Assembly: GCA_950295325.1 (NCBI GenBank)
Contig: OX485808.1
Coordinates: 7,628,501-7,692,500 of the forward strand
Reading direction: 5' to 3'
Length of the DNA stretch: 64,000 bases
Origin: Polytrichum commune
Lineage: Eukaryota > Streptophyta > Polytrichopsida > Polytrichales > Polytrichaceae
The notes below the pieces were generated by a model. It saw nothing but the letters and a program-made list of their open reading frames with translations. It ran no database searches and was not told the DNA's origin. The position numbers and the translations under genes are program-made. Position 1 is the first letter of the stretch; each line of letters starts with the position of its first letter. Shown here one piece after another: positions 59,348 through 64,000 of the stretch.

Positions 59348-59605
59348 TAAATATTGTATCTACTGCCATATAATATAGATGTGTCAATATGGTAACTTTT
59401 CTAACGACACTTCTTATGAAATAAGTTTGCAAATAATCCCATCCCAACTTACTTTTAGTTCATCTACTTTCTGGCATATTTTGCATCGTATCATTCGGTA
59501 ATGAAACATTGTCATGGAATTTAGTGCCACAAATTCTATTTGTCTTGTGCAAGAGTATTGAGCAAGACAAATAGAATTTGTGGCACTAAATTCAATAATT
59601 TAGTG
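59348..59605 (-). mobile_element. MITE family B, diverged copy with a perfect hairpin
   Basis: Shares with family B 'atggtaacttttctaacgacacttcttatg' and 'ggtaatgaaacattgtcatgga' blocks (minus orientation) and ends 'caataatttagtgtag'. Its inner end has been rebuilt as a perfect palindrome (59518-59592). Confidence 0.65.
59518..59592. repeat. Perfect 30-bp inverted repeat, 15-nt loop
   Basis: Arms 59518-59547 and 59563-59592 are exactly complementary (outer part 'aatttagtgccacaaattct', inner part 'atttgtcttg'), with loop 'tgcaagagtattgag'. Either strand transcribed would give a perfect hairpin in the size range of small-RNA precursors. Confidence 0.9.
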
Positions 59606-59662
59606 TAGTCCGGGGCCCAACTGGTGAGGGACCAAGTTTATTTAGTACTGGCTAGTGTTCTA

Positions 59663-60391
59663 CTGTCTAACCTCGTTAACACGACACTTGTTTATATGAC
59701 ACCTTCGATATTACGACACATTTTTGCGCGACCAAACTTCTTAGTTCAAAACTCCCTTTTATATACAACTATGACACTCAATAATGCAACATTTAGAATC
59801 TCCGTTTTGTCATAGTAAAGAGGTAGTTAATGTTAAAATTCTTTTCATCTATGTTATGTACATCTAAAATACATCCATTTTCACTTGGGAACTACTTGGA
59901 AACTTCATTTACCATTGGAAACTTAATGAGAATTAGGGTTACTAGTGTAGAATGGACATGGTTAGGGTTAGAGTGGCCTCCTACCTAGCATGTTGCTAAA
60001 CGTCATGCATCATTGTTGTTTAGTTTCTTATTAGAGACCCTCTTTACATTTTGATGTTAATGAAATTATTAGTTTTCAAAATTTGGTAGGGAATTTAGAT
60101 AATATGACAGTTGCTTACTTGGGTGGGCAACACTAGAGATCTTTGGACTCTTATTTCAAGAGTTCTTGAAAATATTTGTATTTGTTTGGAGTTATAAGTT
60201 ATTATTTCATACCATCTATATTGCTTAAACTTTTTGTATATATATTTTAAGCTCATGTTGCTTATGTTTTCATATTCCCTCGATAATATGACAATTTTAT
60301 GCCATTTGTCATATTAATGAGAAGACGACACCTCGATAATACGACTTCTTTTGCGTTTCTTAAACATGTCATACTAAAGAGGGAGAACAAG
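59663..60391. mobile_element. pogo-type MITE, uninterrupted copy
   Basis: Ends CTGTCTAACCTCGTTAACACGACAC and (complement) CTTGTTCTCCCTCTTTAGTATGACA are flanked by TA at 59661-59662 and 60392-60393. It is the inverted relative of 36921-38823 and lacks the hAT insertion. Frames inside are short; no transposase. Confidence 0.85.
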
Positions 60392-60393
60392 TA

Positions 60394-62068
60394 TGTAGTA
60401 ATTGAAAAAAAGAAGTTGCAAGGAATGGATGCATGCGGGGCCCATTCCGTCTGTAATCCGGTTCCGGTCATCCGAGGTTTTATGCCGTAGTAGCCAATGG
60501 GAAGAGAGGTGGGCCAAAAGAGCCTTCATTCATTAAGTTATTTAAGGATGGGCCAATCCGAAGGCTTGGCATTATAATCCTTATTTAAAAACTCAACTTC
60601 CGGGGCCCATGTGGCGCAAGTTGGTAGTAGTCGGTGGCGTGGCCTTGATATTCGAGAATTGTTAATGTTGGGTGGTTTCACATGCCAAATTTGAATGTCA
60701 AACGACCATGTTCCTAATTGGCTCCATTCGGTTCGGTGCACAATGATCAACGTTAAGTTTTTAGATCCATGTGGAAATATAAGGTCGTGTGTCTATACCT
60801 AGTAGAATAAAAAGTAGAAGCACCTATCGTGGACACTTCAAGCACTATGGTCCCTTACCGCACTCATACCAAATATACAATCACTTCTTCAAGAATTTTA
60901 ACTAAAAAGAAATCTATATTGAGCACAACAACATTGGGATGCCATGAATTAGAACATATATACTTTTACATAAAATTTCATTTGACCGTTCCTAAGTCAC
61001 GTGGTCCCCTCACCTCCCAAGTGGACAATGTTGATCATTGACATTTTGTCTCCTTCGGTGGAAGAGATGTGTTTCTATTCCTTAGAATAATGAAACCATT
61101 GTTCATGTTGAAGTACTGTAGTTGCCCATTTTGAGAGAAATAGTTGGATATATGAGTATTAAAATATTCCATGAATTGGCACGAGTTCATGTGATTGCAC
61201 ACATTGTTAATATAAGCACGTGCAATCTTATAAAATGTTGATGTTATATCATCAGCACAATCAATCAAGCCTTGTTTACGTACACAATCAAGGGTTGTGA
61301 GACAAAATGTTATAAAGGATCGTGATCCTTGATTTGGAGCTATGATAAAGAGATATCCGCATCACTTGGTAAACACCTTGGTCATGAGGCTTAATGAGAA
61401 GAAGACTTAGACCGAATTAGAAGGGGGTGTTTTTACATGTCTAAAATGGAGAAAAAATAATGAACTAAAAAGACCCAACTGAAATATTCATTCATCCTAT
61501 GAAGTTACTAACTGATCCATCACATAAAAAAATATGAAAACTTGATGTCAAATTTTCCGGTTTTGTAAAATCTAGCCATGTTTTGTCAAATGCACATTCT
61601 CAATTTGTTTTTATTTATTTATTTATTAAATGAGCTTGAATCACAATGCTCATATGCAACTATGTCCTACCTACTTATGTGTTGACAAAATTCATATCCA
61701 CTTTCAGTATAGTTTTCTGGCATCTTGTGGTTGTCCAATGCAGTTTTGGGGGTAAGGGCACCAAATGCCAACTTGTTGGTGGTGTAGTCAACCTTGCACA
61801 AATACATGAATACATAATACAAATGTTAGCATGAAAACCATTGGCCCCTCTTCCCCACTGTCATTGATGATATTTTTGCAAAGTCAAGGCAAGTGCATTG
61901 TGGGTTATATGCAATGAACATGAAGCAAGTCCTCTCCTCCTTGGAGACTATGATTGTAATACAATTGAATACAAGGTAAGGGGTGGTAGTCACTCCCACC
62001 ACATAATACTCATCCATTTTGTAATGTGCTCTTTCTATGCTCCAGCAATGTTGCTGCCATATTATGAT
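60394..62068. other. Unassigned
   Basis: No domain in the short frames and no clear terminal repeats. Confidence 0.3.
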
Positions 62069-62077
62069 GAACTGCCT

Positions 62078-63435
62078 CGGGTAGGTCACACTATAGGATT
62101 TTTGTGCACCATGTGCGGCGGAGGGTTATTTGTTTAAGGGCTATTTACCTCCAAAGCATGAACTAAATGCTCCCTATAATTACTTAATTCTCTAAAATGG
62201 TTTTTTTTTTTGCACCCTACCAGTACTTATATTGCCCATGTCATTGTAACTTTTTGTAGTTTATTTTTCTTTTTTATTAAAAGTGTATGCAATGCAAAAG
62301 TGGTGGGTGTTCATGCAAATTTGCAAGTTTTACAAAAGTGAGTGTGTGTTCATATACACAACACCTACTCCATAAAAATTTGTCCCAAACACGCACAAAA
62401 ACCACAACCATTGTAGCTATGTAAAAGTCATGTGGTTCCCTACAAGTCCGTGCAGGTGGGTTTAGGGTATGCAAAACCTATGTAACCCTATCCCAAAACA
62501 AGCAATTTTCAACAAAGAAAAACATACAAATGTCAAGATCTAAGAGTAGGGGTTACATTGTCAACCAAACCATCACAATGACGGACAAAGTATTTTTGCG
62601 GCCAACCTGACTCGAGGTGTAGACGGATTGCATAGAGGTCCATTATGTTGAGGTGTGCAAAAGAGCTCATGCGAAGGTGGTCGGACATCGAGTTATTCAA
62701 AACCCACGACTTATGCAGTAGCTCCAATGTGGGCGTTGAAGTTGTCGACGATTGCCAACCCTCGAAATGCACGCCAACGTGGAGGAAACGCAACAAAATC
62801 AATCACAAGTGGAACAATCAATCACAAGCTGCGCCCATGAACTCTAAACTCTAAACCGCCTCCAAAACAACCGTAAGACCTTCAACCAAGAAAAGCGAGA
62901 CTCTATATGGAACTTCATGGATGCCCATGATCATAAAGCAACTACAAGGGAGACTCTACAAAGGAGATCCTAAACCAAATACAACAAAACATACTTGCTA
63001 GACTTTGTTACCATAAGCTTCAACAAGGAGGAGCTTCAACAAAAAGTTGCCCAAAACATAATTGAAGAAACAAAACCCTAGCTCTTTTTATTACATATAG
63101 TAGTGCATGAAGACGACCAGTAATGGGAGCTGCAATTTTCATTCATTTTTGGGCAAATGATGAGCCATTTTTCATCTATCCCTCATGAGGCATGCATAAA
63201 AAATTGATCCCACTAAAAATAAATCGTAGGATCCTTATTTCCGGCCCTTATGTTATTTTAACAAAAGAAGAATGGCCCACATTTTACACCTATTTACCTT
63301 GTAATGGGATTGTCTATTTTTAATGAACCCTTCATTATTTGGAATTTTTTTATAAATTTTATGTCAAACAAATTTGATCCTCCGTATATTATGCCACACG
63401 TCATTTTTGATATGCACTAAGTGAACTACCCGGGC
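62078..63435 (-). mobile_element. Mutator-like element, second copy (1.36 kb)
   Basis: Ends GGGTAGGTCAC and GTTCACTTAGTGCA (complement) match 31721-33219. 9-bp flanks GAACTGCCT (62069-62077) and AAACTGCCT (63436-63444) differ at one base, fitting an older target duplication. The outer ~400 bp (62090-62430) and ~310 bp (63120-63430) match the first copy, including the eroded start of its open frame. The centre (about 62440-63110) is different DNA. Confidence 0.75.
62533..62870. other. Foreign-looking interior of the second Mutator-like copy
   Basis: This centre has no counterpart in the first copy and is less AT-rich. Frames of 61-89 codons occur on both strands (62533-62802 minus; 62645-62854 plus) without a recognisable domain. 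It could be captured host sequence or a second insertion; no boundaries were found. Confidence 0.35.
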
Positions 63436-63444
63436 AAACTGCCT

Positions 63445-64000
63445 TGGAAAACTTGGTGAGCATTTGAATTTGCTAGAACACAAAATTTGATTGAAGGATG
63501 GGAAGTTGGGCATTGTACCCAAACGACAACGTGATGACATGGCTTCCCACTTTGCAATTGAAAATCAACAACCTCCAACGCAAAAATCTCCTCCCGTGAA
63601 AGGTTTATTCCAACCTTCACCGGCCACACAGTTGGAAAATTCGGCCAATCAAGTAGCCATTTCTTTATGCTTCCCTTCACGCAATGGTTGATGTCATCTA
63701 TGCAACACCAAATTGTTTAGCTATGTGGTTGTTGGAACAAAATTCCTTCTTTAAACCTCTGTAAATTGGCGTGGATGTGCCATGTTTATTCTTCCCCACT
63801 TTGACCTTGCATGGATACATATGTTGGCATGCAACACTTGGCACTCTTCCTTCAATAGATAAGGCAATCTAGAAATTTGCCACTCGTATTCCATACACTC
63901 TAACTCCAACATGCTAGTGTGAGGGATTCCTCAATACGTGCCCTAGTGGATCTTGTGTTTGGCACGGGGGGGGGGGGGGGAGAGAATGGAATAGTTCGCT
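63445..64000. other. Unassigned edge, poly-G run 63966-63980
   Basis: No gene recognised. The 15-G homopolymer near the window end may be imprecisely assembled. Confidence 0.4.

Overview
The window looks like nuclear DNA of a land plant with a large, transposon-rich genome. It holds one intact, apparently intronless gene of a plant-specific family (a DREB-type AP2/ERF transcription factor, 43690-45228, minus strand) in 64 kb. Almost everything else is DNA-transposon debris, AT-rich spacer and short repeats. A fern, lycophyte or other non-flowering plant is my inference from gene spacing and from the kind of transposon proteins present; the sequence does not prove it.

Layout. 1-17 kb: small foldback elements with CACTAAATAT...ATATTTAGTG ends, an older element (about 2388-3608) split by a small pogo-like element with perfect 19-bp ends, a five-unit tandem array (5.6-7.1 kb), and scattered copies of a 0.3-0.5 kb dispersed repeat called F4 here. 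17-31 kb: a pogo transposase tail, two decayed copies of one large protein-coding element (18.04-19.96 and 27.6-30.54 kb) that resembles plant proteins with a DUF7869-type domain, a textbook Stowaway MITE, and a pair of oppositely oriented noncoding repeats. 31-36 kb: a 5.0-kb PIF/Harbinger element with TTA target duplications and both expected genes (DDE transposase and a Myb/SANT-like partner). Its transposase frame is split by a 1.5-kb Mutator-like element with a 9-bp duplication, and that element carries an unrelated open frame. 36.9-38.8 kb: a pogo-type MITE split by a 1.1-kb hAT element with an 8-bp duplication; the uninterrupted relative lies inverted at 59.7-60.4 kb. 43.7-47.4 kb: the AP2/ERF gene, with degenerate tandem copies of its own first exon stacked upstream. 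50.9-53.4 kb: a cluster of short elements with GATCGGGGAGA ends. 56-64 kb: more MITEs, a perfect 30-bp hairpin, and a second copy of the Mutator-like element with different internal DNA.

The recognisable elements are class II (cut-and-paste) families: pogo, Stowaway-type mariner, Harbinger, hAT and Mutator-like. I saw no readable reverse transcriptase, gag or integrase. Several insertions can be ordered in time from nesting and target duplications. The AP2/ERF gene is the only locus likely to make a normal host protein. No tRNA, rRNA or CRISPR was found.
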